A DNA stretch of 64,000 nt from Rhizobium sp. WYJ-E13 (lineage in GTDB: Bacteria > Pseudomonadota > Alphaproteobacteria > Rhizobiales > Rhizobiaceae), in NCBI RefSeq assembly GCF_018987265.1, contig NZ_CP076853.1, forward strand, positions 1,178,001 through 1,242,000, in the 5' to 3' direction. The first letter of the stretch is position 1; each line of letters opens with the position of its first letter. Shown piece after piece: positions 41,883 through 51,802 of this stretch. The notes below the pieces were generated by a model. It ran no database searches. It was not told where the DNA came from and saw only the letters and a program-made list of their open reading frames with translations. A program made the translations under genes and the position numbers.

Positions 41883-42706
41883 GCGGTGATATCGAAGACA
41901 AGCCGCAGCCGTTGATCGAGCACCTGATGGAGCTGCGTAAGCGGCTTATCTGGTCGATCGGGGCGTTCTTCATCGCCTTCATCGCGTGCTTCATTTTCGC
42001 CAAGCACATCTTTAATTATCTCGTCTTTCCCTACAAGCTTGCCGTCAGTTGGGCTCACCTCGATGTCGAGAAAGCGCAGCTCATCTACACCGCGCCGCAG
42101 GAGTTCTTCTTCACGCAGGTCAAGGTTGCCATGTTCGGCGGTCTTGTGATCGCCTTCCCGATCATCGCAGCACAGATCTACAAGTTCGTCGCTCCCGGCC
42201 TCTACAAGAACGAGCGCCAGGCCTTCCTGCCGTTCCTGATCGCATCGCCGATCCTGTTTCTCCTGGGCGCCGCGCTGGTCTATTTCTTCTTCACGCCGAT
42301 GGTCATGTGGTTTTTCCTGTCGATGCAGCAGGCGCCGGGCCATGACGAAGTGGCGATCTCGCTCCTGCCGAAGGTCTCGGAATATCTGAGCCTCATCATG
42401 ACGCTGGTCTTCTCCTTCGGTCTCGTCTTCCAGCTTCCCGTCATCACCACGCTGCTCGCCCGCGTCGGTCTTCTCACATCACAATGGCTCGTTGAGAAGC
42501 GCAAGTTCGCGATCGTGCTCGCCTTCGTCGTGGCTGCGGTCCTGACGCCGCCCGATCCGATGTCCCAGATCGGTCTTGCGCTGCCGACGATCCTTCTCTA
42601 CGAGATTTCCATCTACGCGGCACGACTCGTGGAGCGTCAGCGTTCCAAACAGGCGCTTGAAGAGACCAGTGAATCCTCCGATGTCGCCAAGACGGACAGC
42701 GTCTGA
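41879..42706 (+). CDS. tatC: Sec-independent translocase protein TatC
   Basis: This 275-residue six-helix receptor recognises twin-arginine signal peptides. It shows the N-terminal PLIEHLMELRKRLIWS motif near residue 10-25, the PQEFFFTQVKVA loop near 75, the conserved Pro/Glu-containing first periplasmic loop and the final helix ending in a Ser/Asp-rich tail. It is coupled to tatB by a four-base overlap. A hairpin separates it from serS. Confidence 0.96.
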   Translation: MSGDIEDKPQPLIEHLMELRKRLIWSIGAFFIAFIACFIFAKHIFNYLVFPYKLAVSWAHLDVEKAQLIYTAPQEFFFTQVKVAMFGGLVIAFPIIAAQIYKFVAPGLYKNERQAFLPFLIASPILFLLGAALVYFFFTPMVMWFFLSMQQAPGHDEVAISLLPKVSEYLSLIMTLVFSFGLVFQLPVITTLLARVGLLTSQWLVEKRKFAIVLAFVVAAVLTPPDPMSQIGLALPTILLYEISIYAARLVERQRSKQALEETSESSDVAKTDSV

Positions 42707-42745
42707 GCGCATCAGGATATTTCTCTGAGTTCTGCCGTTTCCCAT

Positions 42746-42777
42746 CCGGTCGGGGTTTCCTCCGACCGGTTCATTTC
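42746..42777 (+). terminator. Probable terminator between tatC and serS
   Basis: CCGGTCGG (42746-42753) and CCGACCGG (42762-42769) pair over 8 bp with an 8-base loop, followed by TTCATTTCT. The U-run is imperfect, so partial readthrough into serS is possible. Confidence 0.6.
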
Positions 42778-42800
42778 TGTTGAAACGATCTGGAACGACG

Positions 42801-44084
42801 ATGCTCGATATCAAATGGATCCGTGAGAATCCCGAGGCTCTCGATGCTGCACTTGCCAAGCGCAGCGCGGAACCTCTGTCGCAATCTCTCATCGCCCTTG
42901 ACGAAAAGCGCCGCTCCGCCGTGCAGAAGGCGCAGGATCTGCTCTCCCGCCGCAACGCCGCCTCCAAGGAGATCGGTGCTGCCATGGCGCAGAAGAACGC
43001 CGAGCTTGCCGACAAGCTGAAGGCCGAGGTCGCCGAGATCAAGGAAATGCTGCCGGCTGCTGAAGAGGAGGAGCGTGCGCTTTCCGCCGAACTCAGCGAC
43101 CAGCTCTCGCGTATTCCGAACGTGCCGTTTGACGACGTACCTGTTGGTAAGGACGAGCACGACAATGTCGTTACCCGCATCGTCGGCGAAAAGCCACGCT
43201 GGAACCATACGCCGAAAGAGCATTTCGAAATCGGCGAAGCTCTCGGCTACATGGATTTCGAGCGCGCCGCCAAGCTCTCGGGCTCGCGTTTCACGGTCCT
43301 GACCAGCCAGCTTGCGAAGCTTGAGCGTGCGCTTGGTCAGTTCATGATCGACCTGCATACGACCGAGCATGGTTATACTGAGGTATCTTCACCGTTATTG
43401 GTTCGTGGCGAGGCTGTGTTCGGCACTGGCAGCCTGCCAAAATTCGAAGAGGACCTCTTCAAGACGACGGACGGCCGTTACTTGATCCCGACTGCGGAAG
43501 TCACACTAACCAACCTGGTGCGCGAGGAAGTCGTCGACCAGGAAAAGCTGCCGCTGCGCTTCACCGCGCTTACCCCCTCCTTCCGTTCGGAGGCAGGTTC
43601 GGCAGGCCGTGATACCCGCGGCATGCTGCGCCAGCACCAGTTCTGGAAGTGCGAACTCGTCTCGATCACCGATGCCGAGAGCTCGATTGCCGAACATGAG
43701 CGCATGACGGCCTGCGCCGAAGAAGTGCTCAAGCGCCTCGGCCTCCATTTCCGCACGATGACGCTCTGCACCGGCGACATGGGCTTTGGCTCGCGCAAGA
43801 CCTATGACCTCGAAGTCTGGTTGCCGGGACAGAACACCTTCCGCGAAATCTCGTCCTGCTCCGTCTGTGGCGATTTCCAGGCGCGGCGCATGAATGCTCG
43901 CTATCGGGGCAAGGACGACAAAGCGACGAAGTTCGTCCACACGCTGAACGGCTCCGGCACGGCGGTCGGCCGCTGCCTGATTGCGGTTCTCGAAAATTAT
44001 CTGAACGAGGATGGCTCGGTCACGATTCCGGACGTTTTGCTGCCCTATATGGGCGGTCTGACGAAGATCGAACGGGCGGCTTGA
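42801..44084 (+). CDS. serS: Seryl-tRNA synthetase
   Basis: This 427-residue class II synthetase has the N-terminal long coiled-coil arm that clasps the tRNA variable loop (about 30-105, rich in Lys/Glu/Ala). Class II motif 2 is in the segment [26 protein letters not shown] near 265-290 and motif 3 is in [19 protein letters not shown] near 380-398. The start at [15 protein letters not shown] is set by the family. surE follows directly. Confidence 0.97.
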   Translation: MLDIKWIRENPEALDAALAKRSAEPLSQSLIALDEKRRSAVQKAQDLLSRRNAASKEIGAAMAQKNAELADKLKAEVAEIKEMLPAAEEEERALSAELSDQLSRIPNVPFDDVPVGKDEHDNVVTRIVGEKPRWNHTPKEHFEIGEALGYMDFERAAKLSGSRFTVLTSQLAKLERALGQFMIDLHTTEHGYTEVSSPLLVRGEAVFGTGSLPKFEEDLFKTTDGRYLIPTAEVTLTNLVREEVVDQEKLPLRFTALTPSFRSEAGSAGRDTRGMLRQHQFWKCELVSITDAESSIAEHERMTACAEEVLKRLGLHFRTMTLCTGDMGFGSRKTYDLEVWLPGQNTFREISSCSVCGDFQARRMNARYRGKDDKATKFVHTLNGSGTAVGRCLIAVLENYLNEDGSVTIPDVLLPYMGGLTKIERAA

Positions 44085-44090
44085 GACACA

Positions 44091-44864
44091 ATGCGCATCC
44101 TGCTGACGAATGACGACGGTATCCATGCCGAAGGCCTGGGTGCGCTGGAACGGATCGCAAGGGCGCTTTCAGATGATGTCTGGATCGTCGCCCCCGAAAC
44201 CGACCAGAGCGGCCTTGCTCATTCGCTCAGCCTTTCGGAGCCGCTGAGGCTCCGGAAGATTTCCGACAAGCATTATGCGCTGCGCGGCACGCCGACCGAT
44301 TGCGTCATCATGGGCATCAAGCAGGTGCTCGACATCAAGCCGGATCTCGTTCTGTCAGGCGTCAATTCCGGCTCCAACGTCGCCGACGACGTGACCTATT
44401 CCGGCACGATCGCCGGCGCCATTGAAGGCACGATGCAGGGCGTGCGTTCCCTTGCCCTCAGCCAAGCCTATATCTACGATAACGGCGCTCGCATTCTGCC
44501 CTGGGAGGTTTGCGAGGCGCATGCGCCGGCACTGCTCGAAAAGCTGATTGCGGTCGATCTGCCTGAGGGTACCTTCCTGAACCTCAATTTTCCGAACTGT
44601 CGTCCCGACGAGGTCGAGGGCGTCGAGGTGACGGCGCAGGGCAAGCTTGCTTTCAACCTGCAGGTCGATGCGCGCACGGATGGCCGCGGCTTTCCCTATT
44701 ACTGGCTGAAATTCGGCGAGCGCGCCGGCGCCTTCACCGAGGGCAGCGATATTCACGCGCTGAAGCATAATAAGATTTCGGTAACACCTTTGAAACTGGA
44801 TCTGACCGATTATTCCGTGACGGACCGCGTGGCGCGGGCCATCGGACACGGAGTGAAGGGGTGA
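44091..44864 (+). CDS. surE: 5'-nucleotidase SurE
   Basis: This 257-residue metal-dependent nucleotidase of stress survival starts [16 protein letters not shown], the DD metal site. It has the conserved [13 protein letters not shown] near 35-47, GTPTDCV near 65 and [22 protein letters not shown] near 85-106. The gene starts six bases after serS and overlaps pcm by four bases (GTGA), as in many bacteria where SurE and the repair methyltransferase form a pair. Confidence 0.96.
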   Translation: MRILLTNDDGIHAEGLGALERIARALSDDVWIVAPETDQSGLAHSLSLSEPLRLRKISDKHYALRGTPTDCVIMGIKQVLDIKPDLVLSGVNSGSNVADDVTYSGTIAGAIEGTMQGVRSLALSQAYIYDNGARILPWEVCEAHAPALLEKLIAVDLPEGTFLNLNFPNCRPDEVEGVEVTAQGKLAFNLQVDARTDGRGFPYYWLKFGERAGAFTEGSDIHALKHNKISVTPLKLDLTDYSVTDRVARAIGHGVKG

Positions 44865-45514
44865 CGGCGAAACTGGCCGAGAAGGAGGGCTTTGCGGCTC
44901 TGGTCCTCAGATTGCGCGCAGAAGGCATTTCCGACATCGATTTGCTAACGGCAGTCGAGCAGACGCCGCGCTCGCTCTTCGTGCCTGCGCAATTTGCAGA
45001 GAATGCCTATTCCAGCCGCACCATTCCGATTGATTGCGGCTCCTTCCTCGAAGGCGTCGATTTTGCCGTCCGTCTTCTGCATCATCTGAAAGTCCGCCCC
45101 GGCCAGCGCGTGCTCGAAATCGGCACCGGCAGCGGATTTACTGCGGCGGTCATCGGTCGCATTGCCGAACGCGTGCTCACGGTCGATCGCTATAAGACGC
45201 TGACGCTTTCGGCGCAGCGCCGCATGGAATCGCTGAGCCTGCGCAACATCATCATCCGTCAGGCCGATGGCAGCGCCGGCATGCAGGGCGAGGGCACCTT
45301 CGACCGTATCCTGGTCACGGCTGCCTTCAATTCCATGCCGCGCTTCTATGCCGATCAGCTTGTTTCGGGCGGCTCTATGATTGCGCCGCTGATCATATCC
45401 GAAAACGAATGCCGCATGGTTCGATTGACCAAAACCGGCAGCCGCTTCGAGCGGGAAGAGCTCTTCGACGCTCCCTATCTTCCGATCGTTCCCCGCCTCG
45501 CTTCCCAGCTTTAA
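44861..45514 (+). CDS. pcm: Protein-L-isoaspartate O-methyltransferase
   Basis: This 217-residue repair methyltransferase has [26 protein letters not shown] near 30-55, with the NAYSSRTIP region replacing the usual AYxDxxLPI. The SAM loop [16 protein letters not shown] is near 83-98 and the C-terminal GGSMIAPLI near 166. It starts with GTG overlapping surE. It is distinct from the PIMT-like protein at 22236. The long intergenic space after it ends this run of overlapping genes. Confidence 0.93.
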   Translation: MTAKLAEKEGFAALVLRLRAEGISDIDLLTAVEQTPRSLFVPAQFAENAYSSRTIPIDCGSFLEGVDFAVRLLHHLKVRPGQRVLEIGTGSGFTAAVIGRIAERVLTVDRYKTLTLSAQRRMESLSLRNIIIRQADGSAGMQGEGTFDRILVTAAFNSMPRFYADQLVSGGSMIAPLIISENECRMVRLTKTGSRFEREELFDAPYLPIVPRLASQL

Positions 45515-45677
45515 GTTAGGCAAGACTCCAGGGCCTGTGGGCTATGACTTTTCGCCTGCAAACCTATGGTTATCAAGTTCTCAAAAATATAGCACTGATT
45601 CCAGCGCCTTAACCGCATGGTAACACTAACGCGCTTTAATAGATTCACAAATGGTTGCGTTCTAAGTGGGTCGAGTC

Positions 45678-47315
45678 ATGCGTTTTAGTTTTTCGCCGAA
45701 GTTCGGGAAGTCGGCCGGGAATCTTCTGGTGGTCGCCTTGCTGGCGAGCGCAGCTACGGGCTGCAGCTCCGATGTGACGCGTTTCGGCAGTCTGTTTTCC
45801 TCCTCCGGGCAGGATCAGATGACGACAAATTCCATCCCGCGCAGGAGCTTCAACGGTCCGCAGGGTGACCCGGTGCCACGCGCCGATCTCGGCGGCTCAG
45901 GCATTCAGCCGGCTTATGCCGCGAACAATCAGGGTCAGCCAGCGTATGGCGCGAATAACCAGGGAGTGAGCCAGCCCTATCCGGGTCGCCCGAACTATGA
46001 GCCGGTCGGCTCCAGCGCACGGATGGCATCCACCCCGGTTTCCGTTCAACGCTCCGATCTGTCGCCGCCAATCGCAGGCTCGGTTTCCTCACGTCAGCGA
46101 GAGAGGGACGTTGCTCTCGCCCAACCGTTCCCGGCCGCTCCGAAGCCTGACCGTATTGCACCGGCTGCTGCGTCGGCTCCGAGGGTTGCGCCCGATGCGC
46201 TGACGACAGGCACGACACCGAAGGTCTCCGGCTGGTCCGGCACCAATGCGCCGTCCGTCACCCTGCGTCCCGGCGAAAACATCGCCATCCTTTCCCGTCG
46301 ATACGGCGTTCCGGAAAAGGAAATCCTGCGCGTCAACAATCTGAAGACGGCATCCGCCGCACAGCCCGGCCAGGCGATCCTCATCCCGACCTTCAATGGT
46401 GGCAACAATGCCGCCAAGGCCGCAGCCCAGTCCGCCGACCTGTCCAAGCCCGGCAACCTGCCGCAGCCGACAAAGGGTCAGGAACAGAAGGTGGCCGTTG
46501 TTCCAGGCGCCAATTCCGCTCGCGACAAGACCGTCGCAAGCGCGGACCCGGCAGGCAAGGTTCCCTCGGGTGCCGGTAAGGATCCGAAGGGCGCTGGCGG
46601 TACTTACACGGTCAAGCAGGGTGACTCGCTTACCAAGATCGCCAAGGCGACGGGCGCCAATATCGACGCTATCAAAGCGGCCAATAATCTGTCGGCAGGC
46701 TCGATCCGCATCGGTCAGGAATTGAAGATCCCGAACGGCGCGGCTTCCGCTGACGCGATCAAGACCGCGTCCATCCCGGCGCAGAAGGTCGATCAGGTAA
46801 AGCCCGCCCAGGCAGCGAGCGCTCCGGTCCAGACCGCTTCCGCGCAGCCGGCGCCTTACAAGGCTCCTGCCGCCACGCAGACGGTCGACGACGTCGAGAA
46901 GAAGTCCGATGTCAGCGCAGCCGCTCCGGAAGCCACCGGCATTGGCAAATATCGCTGGCCGGTTCGCGGTCAGGTGATTGCCGCCTATGGTGCCAACGTC
47001 AACGGCAGCCGCAATGACGGTATCGACATCTCGGTTCCGCAGGGTACTGCGATCAAGGCTGCCGAAAATGGCGTCGTCATCTATGCCGGCAACGGCCTGA
47101 AAGAACTCGGCAATACCGTTCTCGTCCGTCACGATGACGGCACCGTCACCGTCTACGGTAACGCCGATACGCTGAGCGTCACCCGCGGCCAGAAGATCCA
47201 GCGCGGCCAGACGGTCGCCGTGTCGGGCATGAGCGGCGACGTAAAGCAGCCGCAGGTGCACTTCGAGGTCCGCAAGGATGCGGCCCCGGTCAACCCAATG
47301 ACCTTTCTTGAATAA
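45678..47315 (+). CDS. LysM-LysM-LytM lipoprotein with degenerate zinc site (NlpD/DipM-like)
   Basis: This 545-residue putative lipoprotein has a signal with lipobox-like ATGC near residue 32. Two LysM domains follow (VTLRPGENIAILSRRYG near 195 and GTYTVKQGDSLTKIAKATG near 310), then a C-terminal LytM/M23 domain (about 425-545). The zinc-site positions read N446 for the first His, D450 kept, N495 in place of the YGHA histidine, and Q526 for the first His of HxH with H528 kept. It should therefore not cut peptidoglycan itself but activate amidases, as NlpD/EnvC-type proteins do. GTG at 45666 is a less likely start. It follows pcm, like nlpD in proteobacteria. A palindrome TTAACC-GCAT-GGTAA lies at 45609-45623 upstream. 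Confidence 0.88.
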   Translation: MRFSFSPKFGKSAGNLLVVALLASAATGCSSDVTRFGSLFSSSGQDQMTTNSIPRRSFNGPQGDPVPRADLGGSGIQPAYAANNQGQPAYGANNQGVSQPYPGRPNYEPVGSSARMASTPVSVQRSDLSPPIAGSVSSRQRERDVALAQPFPAAPKPDRIAPAAASAPRVAPDALTTGTTPKVSGWSGTNAPSVTLRPGENIAILSRRYGVPEKEILRVNNLKTASAAQPGQAILIPTFNGGNNAAKAAAQSADLSKPGNLPQPTKGQEQKVAVVPGANSARDKTVASADPAGKVPSGAGKDPKGAGGTYTVKQGDSLTKIAKATGANIDAIKAANNLSAGSIRIGQELKIPNGAASADAIKTASIPAQKVDQVKPAQAASAPVQTASAQPAPYKAPAATQTVDDVEKKSDVSAAAPEATGIGKYRWPVRGQVIAAYGANVNGSRNDGIDISVPQGTAIKAAENGVVIYAGNGLKELGNTVLVRHDDGTVTVYGNADTLSVTRGQKIQRGQTVAVSGMSGDVKQPQVHFEVRKDAAPVNPMTFLE

Positions 47316-47355
47316 GCGATATTTCTTGAGCAGGTAGAGCGTCTCAGGGAAATGC

Positions 47356-47390
47356 AAAAGCCCGGTCGGTGACCGGGCTTTTGTCGTTTC
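47356..47390. terminator. Bidirectional terminator between the LysM/LytM and DUF815 genes
   Basis: AAAAGCCCGGT-CGGTG-ACCGGGCTTTT is a perfect 11-bp hairpin with U-runs on both strands, serving the two convergent genes. Confidence 0.92.
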
Positions 47391-47421
47391 GGTTTGCGAT
47401 AACGACACGCGTTGGGAATGT

Positions 47422-48294
47422 CTAAGCACGGTCGAGATGGATGCGCAGCCGACCCGCCAGATCCTGGATATACTGCCATGCGACGCGGCCGGAGCGGGCG
47501 CCGCGGGTCGTTGCCCATTCCAGCGCCTCGGCATGCATCTTCTCACGATCGAGGCCGAGCTTGAAGTGGTCGGCATAACCGTCGATCATCATCAGGTAGT
47601 CTTCCTGGCTGCATTTGTGGAAGCCGAGCCACAGCCCGAAACGATCGGAGAGCGACACCTTTTCCTCCACGGCTTCGGACGGATTGATCGCCGTCGACTG
47701 TTCGTTCTCCATCATGTGGCGCGGCAGCAGATGGCGCCGGTTGGAGGTGGCATAGAACAGCACATTGTCCGGCCGCCCCTCCACGCCGCCATCGAGCGCG
47801 GCCTTGAGCGACTTGTAGGCGGTATCGTCGTGGTCGAAGGAAAGATCGTCGCAGAAGACGATGACGCGATGCGGCGTATCTTTGAGAAGGTCGAGAAGTG
47901 TGGGCAGGCTGGCGATATCCTCGCGATGCACTTCGACGAGCTTCAGCGATACGCCACTCTCGCGGCGCACGTCTTCGTGCACGGCCTTGACGAGAGACGA
48001 CTTGCCCATGCCGCGCGCGCCCCAGAGAAGGACGTTATTGGCCGCATAGCCCTCGGCAAAACGCACGGTATTTTCGTGCAGGATATCGCGCACATGATCG
48101 ACCCCGCGGATGAGCTTCAGCGCTACGCGGTTAGGACGCTTGACAGGCTGCAGATACTGGCGGGCAGGGGACCAGACGAAACAGTCGGCAGGATTCCAGT
48201 CGTTGACGGCAGGCGCCGGTCCCGCCAGCCGCTCCACCGCATTCGCGAGCCTCTTCAGCTCCTGAAGCAGAACGCTATTGATTTCCTCGGCCAT
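47422..48294 (-). CDS. DUF815 ATP-binding protein (AAA-type)
   Basis: This 290-residue P-loop ATPase has Walker A LLWGARGMGKSSLVK near residue 90-104 and Walker B RVIVFCDDLSFD near 146. A sensor-like YATSNRRHLLPRHM is near 185 and the conserved DRFGLWLGFHKCSQEDYL near 220. The family is widespread and often called a predicted ATPase, with no fixed function. The ATG is preceded by AGGAGG. It is transcribed away from yajC. Confidence 0.88.
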   Translation of the reverse strand: MAEEINSVLLQELKRLANAVERLAGPAPAVNDWNPADCFVWSPARQYLQPVKRPNRVALKLIRGVDHVRDILHENTVRFAEGYAANNVLLWGARGMGKSSLVKAVHEDVRRESGVSLKLVEVHREDIASLPTLLDLLKDTPHRVIVFCDDLSFDHDDTAYKSLKAALDGGVEGRPDNVLFYATSNRRHLLPRHMMENEQSTAINPSEAVEEKVSLSDRFGLWLGFHKCSQEDYLMMIDGYADHFKLGLDREKMHAEALEWATTRGARSGRVAWQYIQDLAGRLRIHLDRA

Positions 48295-48502
48295 CGGGTG
48301 CCTCCTTCATAGATTGCAGCGATAATCCGCTTTCGTTTTTTGATGCCGGGTAGCATGGCCTTTCCACAGCGGAAAGGTTATGAGGCAACGGAATCGGTAC
48401 GGTTTCCGGCTGTTTTTGTTGCATTCATCAAGGCTGCAACTATAGTCCGGCGACTTGAAAAGAGAGGCGGGGTTCCGCCGCCCATAGCCTGAGGAGCTTA
48501 GC

Positions 48503-48850
48503 ATGTTTATCACCCCGGCATTTGCCCAGAGCGCAACTGACGCCACGAGTGCTTTCGGCGGCTCAGGCCTCGAAATGATCATCCTGTTCGTGCCGCTGAT
48601 GGTGGTCTGGTATTTCCTGCTTATCCGCCCACAGCGTGCGCAGGCCAAGAAGCGTGAGGAAACTCTGAAGGCAATCCGTCGCGGCGATCAGATCGTCACC
48701 GGCGGCGGCCTCGTCGGCAAGGTCACGAAGGTTGTCGACGAGAAGGAAGTGGAAGTCGAGATCGCCGAAGGCGTGCGCGTGCGGATCGTCCGTACCGGAA
48801 TTTCCGAAGTCCGCGTGAAGGGCGAGCCGGTCAAGGCTGACGCCGCATAA
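48503..48850 (+). CDS. yajC: Preprotein translocase subunit YajC
   Basis: This 115-residue protein has one membrane helix (LEMIILFVPLMVVWYFLLIRPQRAQAKKREE, about 24-45) and a small soluble domain with the family motif RRGDQIVTGGGLVGKV near 60-75. It associates with SecDF at the translocon. GAGGAG precedes the start. secDF follows after 42 bases. Confidence 0.95.
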   Translation: MFITPAFAQSATDATSAFGGSGLEMIILFVPLMVVWYFLLIRPQRAQAKKREETLKAIRRGDQIVTGGGLVGKVTKVVDEKEVEVEIAEGVRVRIVRTGISEVRVKGEPVKADAA

Positions 48851-48892
48851 TATGCGATAGCAACACCGCCGGATCGGAAGATAGTCGAGAGA

Positions 48893-51409
48893 ATGCACCA
48901 TTTTTCCCGCTTGAAAACACTTCTGATCTGGTTGGTCGCGATTGCCGCTATTGTCGTCGCTGCGCCTAATCTTCTAAGCCAGGCGCAACTTTCCTCCCTG
49001 CCAGGGTGGGTCCGGCAGGACCGTATCACCCTCGGTCTCGATCTGCAGGGCGGCTCCTACATCGTATTTCGCCTCGAGCGCTCGGATATCATCCGGGACC
49101 GGCTCGAAAAAACGGTCGCCGGCGTTCGTGACAAGCTCCGTGGTGCCGGCATCCGCTATACCGGGCTCACCGGAACCGGCCAGACGGTGACGGTCAAGGT
49201 CACCGATCCGGCCCAGCTTCAGGCTGCTGCCGATCTTCTGAAATCGTTGACATCGGCCGATGTTGCTCTCCAGCAGAGCAATGATGGCCAATTGACGCTG
49301 CAGATCTCCGACAAGGCGATTGATGCCGATACGGTAGCGGCACAGACGCGCTCCCTCGCTATCGTCGCCCGCCGCATCGCCGGCTTCGGAAGGGAGAACT
49401 TCACCGTTCGTCCTGACGGGAACGACCGTATCGCCGTGCAGGTGCTGGGCTCCGTCGACGCCGAGCGGTTGAAGAACCTGCTGAACGAGCCTGCGGCCCT
49501 CTCCTTCCATCTGATTGATGAAAGCATGACCGGCCAGCAGGCGCTCGCCGGCCGCTGGCCCGCGACATCGCAGGTGCTTTATTCGCTGGATGATCCGCCG
49601 ATCCCCTATCTCGTCGATCGCTCCATAATTGCGACAGGCGCAGATTTTGCCGAGGTCGATACGAAGACTGACCTGCAGACGCAGGACAGCGCGCTCGTCT
49701 ACCGGCTGAATGCCGAGGCTGCGCAGCGCCTTGCACAGGTAACGACCGCCAATGTCGGAAAGCATCTCGCCATCGTCTTCGACGATCAGGTGATGGCAAG
49801 CCCCGTCATCGAAGCGCCGATCACAGACGGACGCGGTGAGATTGCCGCCAATTTCTCCGAAGAGGGCGTTGAGGATCTGACCGTCATGCTTCGGGCCGGC
49901 GCGCTGCCTGCGACGTTGACGGCCGTCGAGGAGCGCACCGTCAGCCCGCTCTTCGGTTCCGAATCCGTTTTCTCCGGTCTGGTTGCCGGCATTGTCGCGG
50001 TGGTGCTCGTCGCTGCGCTGATGATCGCGCTCTATCGTATGCTCGGCATCATCGCCGTCGTTTCACTGATCTTCAATCTGGTGCTGATCGTTGCGGTCCT
50101 AAGCGTTGCCGGTGCGACGCTGACGCTTCCGGGCATTGCCGGCCTCGTATTGATCGTCGGCATGGCGGTGGATTCCAACGTGCTGATCTATGAGCGCATC
50201 CGCGAAGAAGAGAGGGTGCCGCATACGACCTTCGCCCAGGCGGTCGAGCGCGGCTTCTCGCGTGCTTTCGCCACCATCGTCGATGCTAACGTCACGATCT
50301 TCATCGCCGCCGTCATTCTGTTTTTCGTCGGCAGCGAATCCATTCGCGGCTTTGCCGTGACGCTGACCGTCGGCATCCTAACGACCATCCTGACGGCTTT
50401 CACGCTGACGCGCGGCTTCGTGGCGGCCTGGCTGGCGAAGCGTCATCCGCGCCATCTGCCGAAGAGCGCGACAAGCCTGTTCGAGCATGCCAATATCCGT
50501 TTCATGGGCATTCGCCGCTACGTCTTCACGGCATCGGCGGCACTTTGCATCGCCGCAATGCTCGCCTTCGCCTCGGTCGGCCTGCACCTCGGCATCGACT
50601 TCACCGGCGGTTCGCTGGTCGAGGTCAAGGCGAAGCAAGGCAATGCCGATATTGCCGATCTCAGTGCCCGTCTGAACGAGTTGAACCTCGGACCGGTGCG
50701 CGTCGAGCGAATCGGCGACGCCACCAACGCCCTGATCCGCGTCGGCTCGCAGGATGGCGGTGAAAATGCCGAGCAATCGGTGGCGACGTTCATTCGCGGC
50801 GAACTGGCCGAGGACTATGATTTTCGCCGTGTCGAGGTCGTCGGGCCGGCCGTCTCCGGCGAGTTGACGATGCTGGCGACGATTGGCATCCTTGCCTCGC
50901 TGTTCGCCATCCCGGTCTATATCTGGATCCGCTTCGAATGGCAGTTTGCGGTCGGCGCGATCGTCGCGACGCTGCACGATGTCATCATCATGCTCGGCCT
51001 CTTCGTACTGACGGGCATGGAATTCAATCTGACGAGCGTGGCCGCATTGCTCACCGTCGTGGGCTATTCGCTGAACGATACCGTCGTCGTCTATGACCGC
51101 ATGCGCGAAAACCTGAAGCGCTACAGGAAAATGCCGCTGCCGATCCTGATCGATGCGGCGATCAACCAGACGCTCTCGCGCACCGTTCTGACGGCCGCCA
51201 CGACCTTGATTGCGCTGCTTGCGCTTTACATCTTCGGCGGCGCCGTCATCCGCTCCTTCACCTTCACCATGCTCTTCGGCGTTGCGCTCGGAACATTCTC
51301 CTCCATCTATATAGCAGCGCCTGTCCTCATCATCTTCCGGCTGCGTCGGAACACGAACGGTGAGGACGAGGGCGACACCAGCATGAAATCCGGCAAGCCG
51401 GCGGTATAG
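48893..51409 (+). CDS. secDF: Fused protein translocase subunit SecDF
   Basis: This 838-residue fusion of SecD and SecF uses the proton gradient to help pull proteins across the inner membrane. The SecD half has LGLDLQGGSYIVFRLE near 42-57, the P1 periplasmic domain and the helix TLPGIAGLVLIVGMAVDSNVLIYERIREE near 408-437. The SecF half starts near 560 with GLHLGIDFTGGSLVEVK. It repeats the same motif at SVAALLTVVGYSLNDTVVVYDRMRENLKR near 718. Twelve membrane helices are expected. Fusion is usual in this group. Confidence 0.96.
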   Translation: MHHFSRLKTLLIWLVAIAAIVVAAPNLLSQAQLSSLPGWVRQDRITLGLDLQGGSYIVFRLERSDIIRDRLEKTVAGVRDKLRGAGIRYTGLTGTGQTVTVKVTDPAQLQAAADLLKSLTSADVALQQSNDGQLTLQISDKAIDADTVAAQTRSLAIVARRIAGFGRENFTVRPDGNDRIAVQVLGSVDAERLKNLLNEPAALSFHLIDESMTGQQALAGRWPATSQVLYSLDDPPIPYLVDRSIIATGADFAEVDTKTDLQTQDSALVYRLNAEAAQRLAQVTTANVGKHLAIVFDDQVMASPVIEAPITDGRGEIAANFSEEGVEDLTVMLRAGALPATLTAVEERTVSPLFGSESVFSGLVAGIVAVVLVAALMIALYRMLGIIAVVSLIFNLVLIVAVLSVAGATLTLPGIAGLVLIVGMAVDSNVLIYERIREEERVPHTTFAQAVERGFSRAFATIVDANVTIFIAAVILFFVGSESIRGFAVTLTVGILTTILTAFTLTRGFVAAWLAKRHPRHLPKSATSLFEHANIRFMGIRRYVFTASAALCIAAMLAFASVGLHLGIDFTGGSLVEVKAKQGNADIADLSARLNELNLGPVRVERIGDATNALIRVGSQDGGENAEQSVATFIRGELAEDYDFRRVEVVGPAVSGELTMLATIGILASLFAIPVYIWIRFEWQFAVGAIVATLHDVIIMLGLFVLTGMEFNLTSVAALLTVVGYSLNDTVVVYDRMRENLKRYRKMPLPILIDAAINQTLSRTVLTAATTLIALLALYIFGGAVIRSFTFTMLFGVALGTFSSIYIAAPVLIIFRLRRNTNGEDEGDTSMKSGKPAV

Positions 51410-51413
51410 ATCC

Positions 51414-51800
51414 ATGGCAAAAGGCATTGAAATCCGCGACGCCCATTTCCCGGGCCGCGCTCCCATCGACACCTATGGCAACGGCGGTTTCCGCTTTGCG
51501 GAAATGTCGCATCGTGGTTCCATCCTCTGCCTGCCATCGGGCATTCACGGCTGGGATATGGACATGACGAAGCCGCTGTCGGTGGAGAATTTCCGCGGAG
51601 TGCTCGATGAAGCCGCCGATATCGAAGTGCTGCTCGTCGGCACGGGCACGGAGCTTCGCCGCCTGCCTGCAGAATTGCGTGCCGCCCTCAAGGCGCGCGG
51701 TATTTCCTCAGATCCGATGAGCACGGGTGCCGCCGTGCGCACCTTCAACATCATGCTTTCCGAACAGCGCGCCGTCGCCGCCGCCCTGATCGCGGTCTGA
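51414..51800 (+). CDS. Mth938-like domain protein (DUF498)
   Basis: This 128-residue protein has the Mth938-like fold (YGNGGFRFAEMSHRGSILCLPSGIHGWD near 20-48, VLLVGTGTELRRLPAELR near 72, and the final STGAAVRTFNIMLSEQRAVAAALIAV). This is also the domain of the mitochondrial complex I assembly factor NDUFAF3. It starts four bases after secDF and is followed two bases later by a squalene/phytoene-synthase-like gene. That neighbour resembles NDUFAF6, so both may help respiratory complex I assembly. This link is inference. Confidence 0.85.
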   Translation: MAKGIEIRDAHFPGRAPIDTYGNGGFRFAEMSHRGSILCLPSGIHGWDMDMTKPLSVENFRGVLDEAADIEVLLVGTGTELRRLPAELRAALKARGISSDPMSTGAAVRTFNIMLSEQRAVAAALIAV

Positions 51801-51802
51801 TC

